Below are positions 1 through 6,121 of a DNA stretch of 6,601 nucleotides, piece by piece; positions within the stretch are counted from its first letter, which is position 1; each line of letters begins with the position of its first letter. The translations under genes and the position numbers were made by a program. This stretch comes from Dehalococcoidales bacterium (GTDB lineage Bacteria > Chloroflexota > Dehalococcoidia > Dehalococcoidales > RBG-16-60-22). Location: NCBI GenBank assembly GCA_030628245.1, contig DAOVRI010000096.1:1-6601 (forward strand), given 5' to 3'. A model generated the notes under the pieces. The model had not been told where the DNA came from and did not search any database. It was given only the letters and a program-made list of their open reading frames with translations.

Positions 1-1
1 A

Positions 2-310
2 TCCTTTGTCGAGGGAGTACCCGTCATCAGGGCAATCCTGGGGGTTATCCTCGTCTTCTTTCTACCGGGCTTTGCCTGGACACTCGTTTTCTTTAAAAAG
101 CTAACTATCATCGAAAGGATTGCCCTTTCCGTCGGCCTGTCTATTGCCCTGGTGACTCTCAGCATCATCGTCCTGAACGTGCTGTTCGACATAAGAATTA
201 ACGGACTCAATGCCCTCATTACCATTATCGCGATTACGGTTATTCCCGCGGTGATATACTTCCTCAGGAGATACTTAGCTCGCCGTTCGGAGGTCTCTGA
301 CGGAGATTGA
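2..310 (+). CDS. DUF1616-like integral membrane protein, C-terminal part (5' end outside window)
   Basis: An open frame enters from the left edge and ends at a TGA at 308-310, giving the last 102 residues. Three strongly hydrophobic segments are visible, at about residues 11-31, 45-67 and 76-93, followed by a short basic and polar tail (RRYLARRSEVSDGD). The first segment carries the sequence FFLPGFAWTLVFF, and a short loop with a conserved-looking IIERIALSVGLSIA stretch follows. This layout (FLPGY/F helix, then ERIALSxGLS helix) is typical of DUF1616 membrane proteins, whose biochemical role is unknown. The gene abuts the next one with no spacer (TGA directly followed by ATG), so the two are probably co-transcribed and translationally coupled. 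The family call rests on remembered motifs, and the N-terminal part cannot be seen. Confidence 0.72.
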   Translation, partial: SFVEGVPVIRAILGVILVFFLPGFAWTLVFFKKLTIIERIALSVGLSIALVTLSIIVLNVLFDIRINGLNALITIIAITVIPAVIYFLRRYLARRSEVSDGD

Positions 311-1495
311 ATGTATGACGCCATAGTCGCTGGTGGTGGCCCGATTGGAAGCCATGTAGCTTGCAAGTTGGCGGAACAGGGACACCGGGTACTGGTGCTG
401 GAACGGAAGTCGCGGGCGGGAGAAAAGGTCTGCTGCACCGGCATCATCGGCCAGGAATGCGTCAACGCTTTTGACATTGAGGATAAAGTAATTCTCCGCC
501 GGGTAAACAGCGCCAGCCTGTTTTCGCCCTCGGGGAACCGACTCCACCTGCGGCGGGAAGAACCTCAGGCCTGTATTCTGGACAGGATAGCTTTCGACAT
601 ATCAATGGCGGAGCGGGCGCAGCATGCGGGGGCCGACTACAATTTCAACAGCCGGGTTAAAAATGTCACCATTTCAGAAGACTGCGCCATCGTTTCCGTA
701 TCCTGCCTGGAAAAAGAGTATGAAATCACGACAAAATCCGTGGTCATCGCCAGTGGTTTCATGCCCGGCTTAATCGGGCGGCTGGGTCTGGGCGGGTTCC
801 GGGACTTCACCATCGGCGTTCAGGCCGAGGTAAAAGCGCCGGGAACCGACGAAGTAGAGGTCTATTTCGGAGATGTCGCGCCCGGCTTCTTCGGCTGGAT
901 TGTGCCGACCTCACCATCTATGGCACGGGTCGGGCTGATGTCGCGGGAAAAGCCTGGCCTCTACCTGAGAAACTGGCTGGAACAGCTGGCGGCAAAGGGT
1001 AAAATAACCTCCGCCGATATTAGCATAAGCTATGGGGGTATCCCTTTAAAGCCGCTGACCCGGACCTACGGTGAGCGGATGATAGTCGTGGGCGATGCCG
1101 CCGGGCAGGTAAAGCCAACCAGCGGCGGCGGCATTTACTACGGGTTACTCAGCGCCGAAATAGCCGCCGAAACCCTGCACCAGGCGCTGGCCGATGACGG
1201 CCTGTCCGCGAAGAGACTGGCGCGTTACGAGCGCGGGTGGCGTAAGAAGCTGGGACGGGAACTCAGGACAGGTTACTGGGCCAGAAAATTGTTCGAACGC
1301 CTCAGCAACCGGCAAATCGACCGCCTGTTCCAGACAGTCAAAGCCGGCGGCATTGACGAAGCCCTGCTTAAAGCCAAAGACATCGCTTTCGACTGGCACG
1401 GCCGGATGATAGTAAGTTTGTTAAAATACCAGATGGTAACCAGAACTCTAAACGTGATGAAATTACCCTTCAAGGCCGGGCGGATTGACCGATAA
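311..1495 (+). CDS. FAD-dependent oxidoreductase, geranylgeranyl reductase family
   Basis: A 394-residue protein, full length for the family. It begins with a Rossmann dinucleotide-binding fingerprint (GGGPIGSHVA, residues 8-17) and an acidic residue ending strand two (E31), as in FAD-binding proteins of the p-hydroxybenzoate-hydroxylase fold. A CTGIIG segment follows at 42-47. Residues 193-208 (FFGWIVPTSPSMARVG) fit the YxWxFPxxxxxxVG substrate-pocket motif of geranylgeranyl reductases. The second FAD motif is GDAAGQVKPTSGGGIYYGL at 261-279. Family members reduce isoprenoid double bonds in archaeal lipids, menaquinone side chains or chlorophyll phytyl chains; the substrate here is unknown, and a quinone or polyprenyl lipid is a guess. 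There is no transmembrane segment. The ATG follows the stop of the upstream membrane-protein gene directly, with GGAG at 302-305 as a likely ribosome-binding site inside that gene. Confidence 0.88.
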   Translation: MYDAIVAGGGPIGSHVACKLAEQGHRVLVLERKSRAGEKVCCTGIIGQECVNAFDIEDKVILRRVNSASLFSPSGNRLHLRREEPQACILDRIAFDISMAERAQHAGADYNFNSRVKNVTISEDCAIVSVSCLEKEYEITTKSVVIASGFMPGLIGRLGLGGFRDFTIGVQAEVKAPGTDEVEVYFGDVAPGFFGWIVPTSPSMARVGLMSREKPGLYLRNWLEQLAAKGKITSADISISYGGIPLKPLTRTYGERMIVVGDAAGQVKPTSGGGIYYGLLSAEIAAETLHQALADDGLSAKRLARYERGWRKKLGRELRTGYWARKLFERLSNRQIDRLFQTVKAGGIDEALLKAKDIAFDWHGRMIVSLLKYQMVTRTLNVMKLPFKAGRIDR

Positions 1496-1514
1496 CGCGG
1501 TTAATGTTTAGAAT
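1485..1514 (+). promoter_or_regulatory. putative sigma70-type promoter for the GreA-fusion gene
   Basis: TTGACC (1485-1490) and TAGAAT (1509-1514) are separated by 18 bases. The -35 box overlaps the end of the oxidoreductase gene, and transcription would begin near 1521, leaving a leader of about 20 bases before the ATG at 1543. This would let the elongation-factor gene be expressed independently of the upstream pair. The call is based on consensus match only. Confidence 0.4.
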
Positions 1515-1542
1515 AAAACAGCATATTCTTCAGAGGAGATAA

Positions 1543-2352
1543 ATGGCAAACAGCGATAACCGCATTCCCAGTCTGGGCGAGGCCGCCGCATTATACCTGG
1601 CGAAATTATCCGCAAAAGACAGAGATGCCTGCCAGCCGGAGGTGTACAAATTCGCCCGCTGGTACGGCTGGGAGAGTTCCTTCTCCAGACTGGCCGCCCC
1701 GGCTGTTGCCAGCTACGCCGAGCAGCTATCGGTCTCGGATACCGACTATGCCAGGAAGCTGGTACTCGTACGCGCCTTCCTCGCTCACGCCAAGAAGGCT
1801 GGGTGGAGCCAGACCAACCTGGCTACCCATATGAAAACCAGGAAAGCGAAAGCCGGGCCGCAGGTTGCTACCAGCCGCAGCCTGAGGGAGGCTGCTTCTC
1901 TAAGCCGGCAGAGGTACGACGAACTGGTAGCGGAATTAGAAAACCTCAAGCAAAGGAGTCGGGCACTCATCGGCGAAATACAGCGCGCCGCCGCCGATAA
2001 GGATTTCCGCGAGAATGCGCCGCTGGACGCCGCTAGAGAAGAGCGCGGACACGTGGAAGGACGGATTAAGGAGCTTGAGGGAGCGCTGAAAGCGGCCACC
2101 ATCATCGATGATAAGAAAGAACCCGCCGTTAAGTCGGGCGTCGGTGATAGTATCGTCCTCAGTGACCTGGCCTCCAGCGAAGAACTCCGCTACATGATAG
2201 TCGACCCCAGGGAAGTAGACCCCTTAAAGGGAAAAATCTCCATCGCTTCACCCCTGGGCAAGGCGCTTATCGGCCGGAAGGACGGAGATGTCGTGGAAAT
2301 AAACGCACCGGCCGGTAAACTGCGTTACCAGATTAAGCACATCGAGCGATAG
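1543..2352 (+). CDS. GreA/GreB-type transcript cleavage factor with N-terminal recombinase-like SAM domain
   Basis: A 269-residue protein, against about 158 for ordinary GreA. The C-terminal 150 residues are a complete Gre factor: a coiled coil from about 121 to 187 with the acidic tip KDFRENAPLDAAREERG (153-169), then the globular domain, including SPLGKALIGRKDGDVVEINAPAG (236-258), which would bind RNA polymerase. D154 and E157 line up with E. coli GreA D41 and E44, which chelate the Mg2+ used for RNA cleavage in backtracked polymerase, so activity should be retained. The first 95 residues are extra: helical, with PSLGEAAALYLAKLS and a YARKLVLVRAFLAHAKKAGW helix resembling the core-binding domain of tyrosine recombinases (phage-integrase N-terminal, SAM-like). 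No recombinase catalytic domain is present. A basic linker (98-116) joins the halves. GAGGAG at 1533-1538 is a good ribosome-binding site. The Gre assignment is firm; the N-terminal domain assignment is by eye. Confidence 0.87.
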   Translation: MANSDNRIPSLGEAAALYLAKLSAKDRDACQPEVYKFARWYGWESSFSRLAAPAVASYAEQLSVSDTDYARKLVLVRAFLAHAKKAGWSQTNLATHMKTRKAKAGPQVATSRSLREAASLSRQRYDELVAELENLKQRSRALIGEIQRAAADKDFRENAPLDAAREERGHVEGRIKELEGALKAATIIDDKKEPAVKSGVGDSIVLSDLASSEELRYMIVDPREVDPLKGKISIASPLGKALIGRKDGDVVEINAPAGKLRYQIKHIER

Positions 2353-2360
2353 TCGATATA

Positions 2361-2369
2361 TGCTATAAT
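2361..2369 (+). promoter_or_regulatory. extended -10 promoter of the tRNA-Ala gene
   Basis: TGCTATAAT matches the extended -10 consensus (TGnTATAAT) exactly. The predicted start, near 2376, lies about eight bases before the mature tRNA 5' end at 2384. No good -35 box is seen 17 bases upstream, as is common for extended -10 promoters. It sits just after the stop codon of the GreA-fusion gene. Confidence 0.55.
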
Positions 2370-2383
2370 AGCCCTGAAGTCAT

Positions 2384-2456
2384 GGGGATATAGCTCAATT
2401 GGGAGAGCGCCGCGTTCGCATCGCGGAGGTCGGGGGTTCGAATCCCCCTATCTCCA
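2384..2456 (+). tRNA. tRNA-Ala, anticodon CGC
   Basis: A 73-base cloverleaf folds completely. The acceptor stem GGGGATA pairs with TATCTCC and includes the G3-U70 wobble pair that marks alanine tRNAs, with A73 as discriminator. The D stem is GCTC/GAGC, the anticodon stem CCGCG/CGCGG with loop TTCGCAT (anticodon CGC at 2417-2419, reading GCG codons), the variable region AGGTC, and the T stem GGGGG/CCCCC with loop TTCGAAT. CCA is not encoded, so it must be added after transcription. The tRNA is intact although the sequence directly 3' of it carries integrase debris, which fits an element that restored the tRNA end on integration. Confidence 0.97.
2432..2456. other. putative attachment site (tRNA 3' end) of an integrated element
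   Basis: The T arm and acceptor 3' strand of tRNA-Ala are where site-specific integrases commonly recombine. The serine-recombinase remnant begins at base 2457-2458, directly at the tRNA end, on the opposite strand. A second copy of this segment, which would mark the other end of the element, is not seen in the window. The exact crossover cannot be placed without that copy. Confidence 0.35.
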
Positions 2457-2671
2457 CTTGGGGTGTCAATAGGCAGAACTTCCGCCGCTACCTTCCTATT
2501 CTCATTATTTGGTAATGGTAACTGATAGTGTAGGGTTGCTTTGTCCTCGTCAATCTCAATTCGTTTAATAAATGAGCGCAGGAAAGGCTTCCTCTCAGTT
2601 ATATCGGATTCTTCGAGTTGATAAGCCTTCTCCGTAACCTTCGCCGACATTTATGTTCTCCTTCCTCTATG

Positions 2672-2699
2672 TTGACTAATTCTTAAATGAGGCTATAAT
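2672..2699 (+). promoter_or_regulatory. sigma70-type promoter for the HapK-like / acyl-CoA dehydrogenase unit
   Basis: TTGACT (2672-2677), a 16-base spacer and a perfect TATAAT (2694-2699) form one of the best promoter matches in the window. Transcription would start near 2706 and give a leader of about 63 bases before the ATG at 2769. The following stretch is very A+T-rich (16 of 60 bases are G or C in 2701-2760). A second, weaker pair (TTGCAC 2726-2731, TATAAA 2748-2753) lies downstream, but its start point would fall in the ribosome-binding site. Confidence 0.55.
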
Positions 2700-2768
2700 A
2701 AAATAGCCCGATTTAAAAATAGTTGTTGCACACATGAAATAATTAAATATAAAGAAAGGGGTATAAAA

Positions 2769-3077
2769 ATGGCAAAGGAAATTATTCTTTACAATCTGGC
2801 GGAGCATGTGACTGATGAGCAGTATAAGGACTACGTTATTAATGAGAAGGGTCCCCTGCTGGAGAGCCTGTCGTCGGTCAAGAAGTTTGAGATGGTCAAG
2901 ATAACCGGAGCGGTGATGGGAGAGATACCTTATAAATATGTGGGCATCATGCATCTGACCAGCCTGGATGACTTCTACAAGAAAGATGCCCCGTCGCAGA
3001 AATTCCAGGATTTTCAGACAAAATGGCAGACAATGGTATCAGACTTTCATATCCTGTTCGGTGAAGAAATCTATTGA
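2769..3077 (+). CDS. small HapK/REDY-like dimeric alpha-beta barrel protein
   Basis: A 102-residue soluble protein beginning MAKEIILYNLAEHVTDEQYKDYV, with AKF/VKKFEMVKITG (about 57-67) and KYVGIMHLTSLDDFYKK (56-centred to 76) patterns of strand, helix, strand, and a closing HILFGEEIY strand. This ferredoxin-like arrangement and the opening and closing sequences resemble REDY-like/HapK proteins, a group of stress-responsive A/B-barrel relatives named after a prodigiosin-cluster protein of Hahella and of unknown reaction. No catalytic residues can be assigned. AAAGGGG at 2755-2761 is a strong ribosome-binding site seven bases from the ATG. The acyl-CoA dehydrogenase homologue starts 96 bases downstream with no terminator between them, so the two probably share the promoter at 2672. 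A role in the same catabolic route is inferred from position only; the family call is by memory of similar sequences. Confidence 0.66.
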   Translation: MAKEIILYNLAEHVTDEQYKDYVINEKGPLLESLSSVKKFEMVKITGAVMGEIPYKYVGIMHLTSLDDFYKKDAPSQKFQDFQTKWQTMVSDFHILFGEEIY

Positions 3078-3173
3078 TTTGAAAATCACCCGTGGAACTC
3101 CAGTCGTAAAAACTTACCAAGCCCAGCGGTAATGGATATAGCCGGCTGAAAAAGGTTTACAAAAGGAGCAATT

Positions 3174-4382
3174 ATGAATTTAGAGGACCTATTAACCGAT
3201 GAAGACCGCCAGATTCGGGAGACAGTAAGAAATTTTACCAAGAAAGAAATAATCCCCAATACCAGGAAACTGGAAGCAGACTATAAACTGGTTGAGGAAG
3301 TCCATCAAAAACTTGTCGACATAGGAATTCAGGCGGCGGGGTATCCTGCTGAATATGGCGGTGGGAATGGCTCCAATACCGCCCTTGGCATTATCTGTGA
3401 AGAGTTGGCCAAAGGCGATGGTGGCATAAGCTTATCCGCAGGCATCAATTGGGGCATTATTCTTAAACCGGCAATAGTAGTCCAGAATAAGGCGCTTATG
3501 GACAGGTTCATTCCTAGTTTCTGCAGCGGTAAGCTGGCCTACGCCTGTCTTTCCATGACCGACGAAGCCGGGGGAGCAGATTCCGAGAACCCTTGTCTTA
3601 CCGGCGCCGGAATTAAGACTATCGCCAAGCTTGAAGGCGATGAATACGTAATTAACGGGAGCAAGTCGTGGCCGACTCATGGTGGAATAGCGGAATGCTA
3701 TTTGACCATCTGTACCACTGACCCCAGTGCGGGAGATGAAGGTGTTGCCCTGATTTATGTTCCCAGGGATACCCCGGGGCTGACATTTGGTAAACCGGAA
3801 AAAAAGATGCTGTTCAAAACATCGGTAAATAGTGCGGTATACTATGACAATGTTCGTGTGCCCAAGGAATTTCGGCTGGCCGGCCCCGGTATAGACGCCA
3901 ATTTTTACCATTTCCTCGAATCGGGAACCGGGTGGCATTCGGCGACGATGTCACTGGGAATTGCCGAGCGGGCTTTTGAGATAGTGCTGGAGTATACCGG
4001 GACTCGCATGGGCGGGTTCAAGCCAGTCAGACAGCACAGCATGGTAGCCGGGATACTTGCCGATATGGCGATTGGCTTAGACATGATGAGGGCAAGCATT
4101 TACAACCTGAGCTATATGCTTGACCATCTTGACATATATGGTCCGCCGTGGTCACCGACATTCATATCCAAGGCAGCTGCCACCAGGGTCTATGCCTCAG
4201 ACATGGCCGTGGAAATAGTGAACAAAGGTGCCGAACTGCTTGGCTCAATGGCGATTTCAGAGGACTTCCCCTATGAGAAGTGCCTCAGGGATGCCAAGAT
4301 AACCCAGTTGTGGCTTGGAGGACAGCAAATCTGTCGTTATCGCGTCGCCAGGGGTTATTATGACTTGAAAAACTGGGCTTAG
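3174..4382 (+). CDS. acyl-CoA dehydrogenase homologue lacking the usual catalytic glutamate
   Basis: A 402-residue protein with the full three-domain fold of FAD acyl-CoA dehydrogenases: helical N-terminal domain (about 1-120, with GIQAAGYPAEYGGGNGS at 51-67), beta domain (ACLSMTDEAGGADS at 124-137 in the TEPxAGSD position; YVINGSKSWPTHGG at 158-171 in the NGxKxWITNG position), and C-terminal helical domain ending LRDAKITQLWLGGQQICR (371-388). The family oxidises acyl-CoA thioesters at the alpha-beta bond and passes electrons to electron-transfer flavoprotein. The catalytic base of medium-chain enzymes (E376, in IYEGT) aligns with L381. At the alternative position used by isovaleryl- and long-chain enzymes the residue is T252. 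So neither known glutamate is present, and ordinary dehydrogenation is doubtful; an Asp or Glu elsewhere, a different reaction, or a binding role are options. AAGGAG at 3163-3168 sets the start. No ETF genes lie nearby. Confidence 0.9.
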   Translation: MNLEDLLTDEDRQIRETVRNFTKKEIIPNTRKLEADYKLVEEVHQKLVDIGIQAAGYPAEYGGGNGSNTALGIICEELAKGDGGISLSAGINWGIILKPAIVVQNKALMDRFIPSFCSGKLAYACLSMTDEAGGADSENPCLTGAGIKTIAKLEGDEYVINGSKSWPTHGGIAECYLTICTTDPSAGDEGVALIYVPRDTPGLTFGKPEKKMLFKTSVNSAVYYDNVRVPKEFRLAGPGIDANFYHFLESGTGWHSATMSLGIAERAFEIVLEYTGTRMGGFKPVRQHSMVAGILADMAIGLDMMRASIYNLSYMLDHLDIYGPPWSPTFISKAAATRVYASDMAVEIVNKGAELLGSMAISEDFPYEKCLRDAKITQLWLGGQQICRYRVARGYYDLKNWA

Positions 4383-4416
4383 TCGTTTCATTTAGACTGA
4401 TATCATCGTAATTTAA

Positions 4417-4533
4417 ATGAATAACAAGCAACATGAGTCCACCTTTTTCAAGTCACTCGCACAGATTGACTCGCAGAAAAGTCTTGGTAAATCGCTTGAC
4501 GAGGCAATAGTAAGGTGGGGAAACGTGAAATAG
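4417..4533 (+). CDS. possible 38-residue leader ORF before rdhA
   Basis: A short frame from ATG 4417 to TAG 4531-4533 encodes a hydrophilic peptide, beginning MNNKQHESTFFKSLAQ and ending DEAIVRWGNVK, with no membrane segment or metal motif. Its stop lies three bases before the AGGAG ribosome-binding site of rdhA and 16 bases before the rdhA ATG, so translation could be coupled. Against it, no Shine-Dalgarno sequence precedes its own ATG. It is not an RdhB-type anchor, which would have two or three transmembrane helices. It resembles nothing I recognise. Confidence 0.3.
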   Translation: MNNKQHESTFFKSLAQIDSQKSLGKSLDEAIVRWGNVK

Positions 4534-4535
4534 AT

Positions 4536-4540
4536 AGGAG
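4536..4540 (+). promoter_or_regulatory. ribosome-binding site of rdhA
   Basis: AGGAG lies nine bases before the ATG at 4550. It supports this start over the internal ATG at 4580 (codon 11), and so shows that the degenerate RK motif at residues 7-8 is translated. Confidence 0.65.
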
Positions 4541-4549
4541 ACATTAGCT

Positions 4550-5950
4550 ATGAAGTATCACACCACACGGAAAGGCTTTATGAAGACTTTGGGGTTGGAG
4601 GGGAGCACTAATGGCGGCGGCACAGGCTCTTCACAATACCGCGACCTTGATGAGGTCAAGGCGTCACCGGCAGCAGAGCGGAAACTGCCCTGGTGGGTGA
4701 GGGAAGTCGATAAACCCACCGTTGAGATTGACTGGAGCCAGATGAAGCGCTTTGACTCCAGCAATATCATGTTTGTCAATGGTTTTGCCGAAGCTGTGGG
4801 CCCCGATAATGCCATGAAGCTGGGGGCTCAAGCTGCGGAGACGGGTACCAAATCTATACTTGAAAAAGAGCCGGGGTACACCCTGAGGGACAAGGCACTG
4901 GTTGCCGGCGGATGGCTAACGTCACTCTTAACCACAGAGCATGCCTTCCTCGGTCCCGAGCTCCCCGTTCCCTTCGCCATGTCGGGCATACCCGACGACC
5001 TTGATTACCCTCGCTACGAAGGCACACCTGAGGAAAATACGCGGATGGTTCGGGCGGCGGCCAAGCTTTACGGGGCCGCCTCCGTTGGCGTGGTGGAACT
5101 CGACGAAAACACCCGCAAACTCATCTACGAATTTGATGGTTGGGATGGCAGGAAGTGGGAATTTGAGGATGTGGACAAGGCTTACGAAACAAAAAAGAAG
5201 AAGGTGATACCCTACCAGGCGAAATGGGCCATTGTCTACACCATCCGGATGTCACCGCTCTCCCTGGCCACCGCACCGGCGGCCCTGGCTACAGCCGCCT
5301 CCTCGCTGGCCTATTCTGAGGGTACTTCAGTCCAACTCCGACTCCAGCAGTTCATCAACAGGCTCGGCTATCAGTGCCTGGCTGACGGCAACATGGGTAC
5401 CTCGGGTAACAGCCCTGGCTTTGGCGTGCTGGCCGGGCTGGGCGAGTTAAGCCGTTTGAACAGGATGATTTCTCCAAGCTGGGGCCCCCTGGTGCGGGTG
5501 TACAAGGTAATTACCGATTTGCCGCTGGCTCCCACCAAACCGATAGATGCCGGTATATTCCGCTTCTGCCGTACCTGCAAGAAGTGCGCCGAGGTCTGTC
5601 CAAGCAATGCCCTTAGTCTGGAAACAGAACCCTCGTGGGAGGCACAGGGGCTCTGGAACAACCCCGGCGTCAAGACGTACTATGAGAAAGCCCCCAACTG
5701 TTTTTCACACTGGCTGAGGATAGGCGGGCATGATTGTGGCATCTGCCTGGCTGCCTGCCCGTTCTCCAAGCAGGACAACTCGTTGATACATATACACGAT
5801 TTTGTAAGGCAAATTGTAGCTAAAACGCCGGTATTTAATAGTATGTTCAGAAAGCTGGACACCGACCCCGGCTACGGGAAGGACCCCGAAGCGTGGTGGG
5901 ACATCGACCTGCCCCCTCATGGTTATAATAACACGCAGGGCGGCTGGTAG
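4550..5950 (+). CDS. rdhA: reductive dehalogenase catalytic subunit (RdhA family), without a usable Tat signal
   Basis: A 466-residue corrinoid/iron-sulfur enzyme of organohalide respiration; the family removes halogen reductively from organic substrates. The cobalamin-domain sequence shows the family landmarks LPWWVREVDKPTVEIDW (46-62), GTPEENTRMVRAAAKLYGAASVGVVELD (158-185), FEDVDKAYET (205-214), AYSEGTSVQLRLQQFINRLGYQ (254-275), FGVLAGLGELSRLNR (291-305) and TDLPLAPTKPIDAG (322-335). The first 4Fe-4S motif is C340, C343, C346, C350; the second is C384, C396, C399, C403. Y255 and N281 are 26 residues apart, like the active-site Y246 and N272 of Sulfurospirillum PceA, so they are candidates for the same role. 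The N terminus reads TTRKGFMKTLGLEGSTNGGG, where exported relatives have a twin-arginine SRRDFMK motif plus a hydrophobic stretch. Here RR is RK and the hydrophobic part is polar, so a cytoplasmic location is likely. No rdhB or regulator gene adjoins it. The substrate cannot be predicted. Confidence 0.95.
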   Translation: MKYHTTRKGFMKTLGLEGSTNGGGTGSSQYRDLDEVKASPAAERKLPWWVREVDKPTVEIDWSQMKRFDSSNIMFVNGFAEAVGPDNAMKLGAQAAETGTKSILEKEPGYTLRDKALVAGGWLTSLLTTEHAFLGPELPVPFAMSGIPDDLDYPRYEGTPEENTRMVRAAAKLYGAASVGVVELDENTRKLIYEFDGWDGRKWEFEDVDKAYETKKKKVIPYQAKWAIVYTIRMSPLSLATAPAALATAASSLAYSEGTSVQLRLQQFINRLGYQCLADGNMGTSGNSPGFGVLAGLGELSRLNRMISPSWGPLVRVYKVITDLPLAPTKPIDAGIFRFCRTCKKCAEVCPSNALSLETEPSWEAQGLWNNPGVKTYYEKAPNCFSHWLRIGGHDCGICLAACPFSKQDNSLIHIHDFVRQIVAKTPVFNSMFRKLDTDPGYGKDPEAWWDIDLPPHGYNNTQGGW

Positions 5951-5996
5951 CAGTTAATTAAGGGCTCGAAATTAAGTAGCGTTTAAAACACTCTCG

Positions 5997-6014
5997 CTCT
6001 ATATAATTATAGAG
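5997..6014. repeat. perfect 7-bp inverted repeat, possible operator or hairpin
   Basis: CTCTATA and TATAGAG flank a TAAT centre between rdhA and the terminator. It contains TATAAT (6002-6007). It could be a protein-binding site or a weak RNA hairpin protecting the rdhA message. It is A+T-rich, so chance is possible. Confidence 0.35.
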
Positions 6015-6047
6015 TTAAGGGATTTTATAATTTCAGGATGTCAGGAA

Positions 6048-6080
6048 AGGGAGCCTCTGTTGGGGGCTCCCTCCTTATTA
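6048..6080 (+). terminator. intrinsic terminator after rdhA
   Basis: AGGGAGCC (6048-6055) and GGCTCCCT (6065-6072) form a perfect 8-bp stem with a nine-base loop, followed by CCTTATTATT, a moderately T-rich tail. It lies 98 bases after the rdhA stop and 50 bases beyond the end of the convergent TRAP gene. The stem may serve both genes, though the tail on the minus strand (TTTCC) is poorer. Confidence 0.7.
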
Positions 6081-6121
6081 TTGAGCAATAAAGTTAAGCT
6101 TAGACGTAGCATCTGCGCGCA

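Larger units (their letters stand above)
2363..2650 (-). pseudogene. C-terminal remnant of a large serine recombinase, reading into antisense tRNA-Ala
   Basis: A 95-codon frame. Residues 14-47 (ESDITERKPFLRSFIKRIEID and on to HYQLPLP) match the extreme C-terminal end of large serine recombinases. The resolvase catalytic domain with its serine and the zinc-ribbon domain are absent, so it cannot recombine DNA by itself. Residues 66-89, including the GIRTPDL and ALSQLSYIP stretches, are the antisense translation of tRNA-Ala; this tail recurs in databases as a mistranslation of tRNA genes. The ATG at 2650 is preceded by AAGGAG with a seven-base spacer, so a short peptide could be made, but a TAA lies in frame directly before the ATG and the upstream sequence shows no recombinase homology in any frame. 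I read it as a decayed integrase left at its attachment site. A real small gene is the alternative. Confidence 0.68.

Noticed and set aside
275..547. 90-codon minus-strand frame over the oxidoreductase start
   Set aside because: It overlaps two well-supported genes in antisense and has no family resemblance.
1785..2105. 106-codon minus-strand open frame
   Set aside because: It is antisense to the coiled-coil part of the GreA-fusion gene, with low-complexity Ser/Ala/Arg composition.
3138..3150. AGCCGGCT palindrome before the acyl-CoA dehydrogenase gene
   Set aside because: It is too short and has no loop or T-run, so it is neither a terminator nor a convincing operator.
3432..3938. 168-codon minus-strand open frame
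   Set aside because: It lies wholly inside the acyl-CoA dehydrogenase gene in antisense, has no recognisable motif and no ribosome-binding site.
4461..4520. TTGAC boxes as a possible rdhA promoter
   Set aside because: TTGACT (4466) and TTGACG (4496) have no acceptable -10 box at 16-18 bases, so no promoter is called.
4383..4549. cobalamin riboswitch upstream of rdhA
   Set aside because: A B12-box-like conserved core was looked for because the enzyme uses corrinoid, but none is visible and the space is mostly filled by the short ORF.
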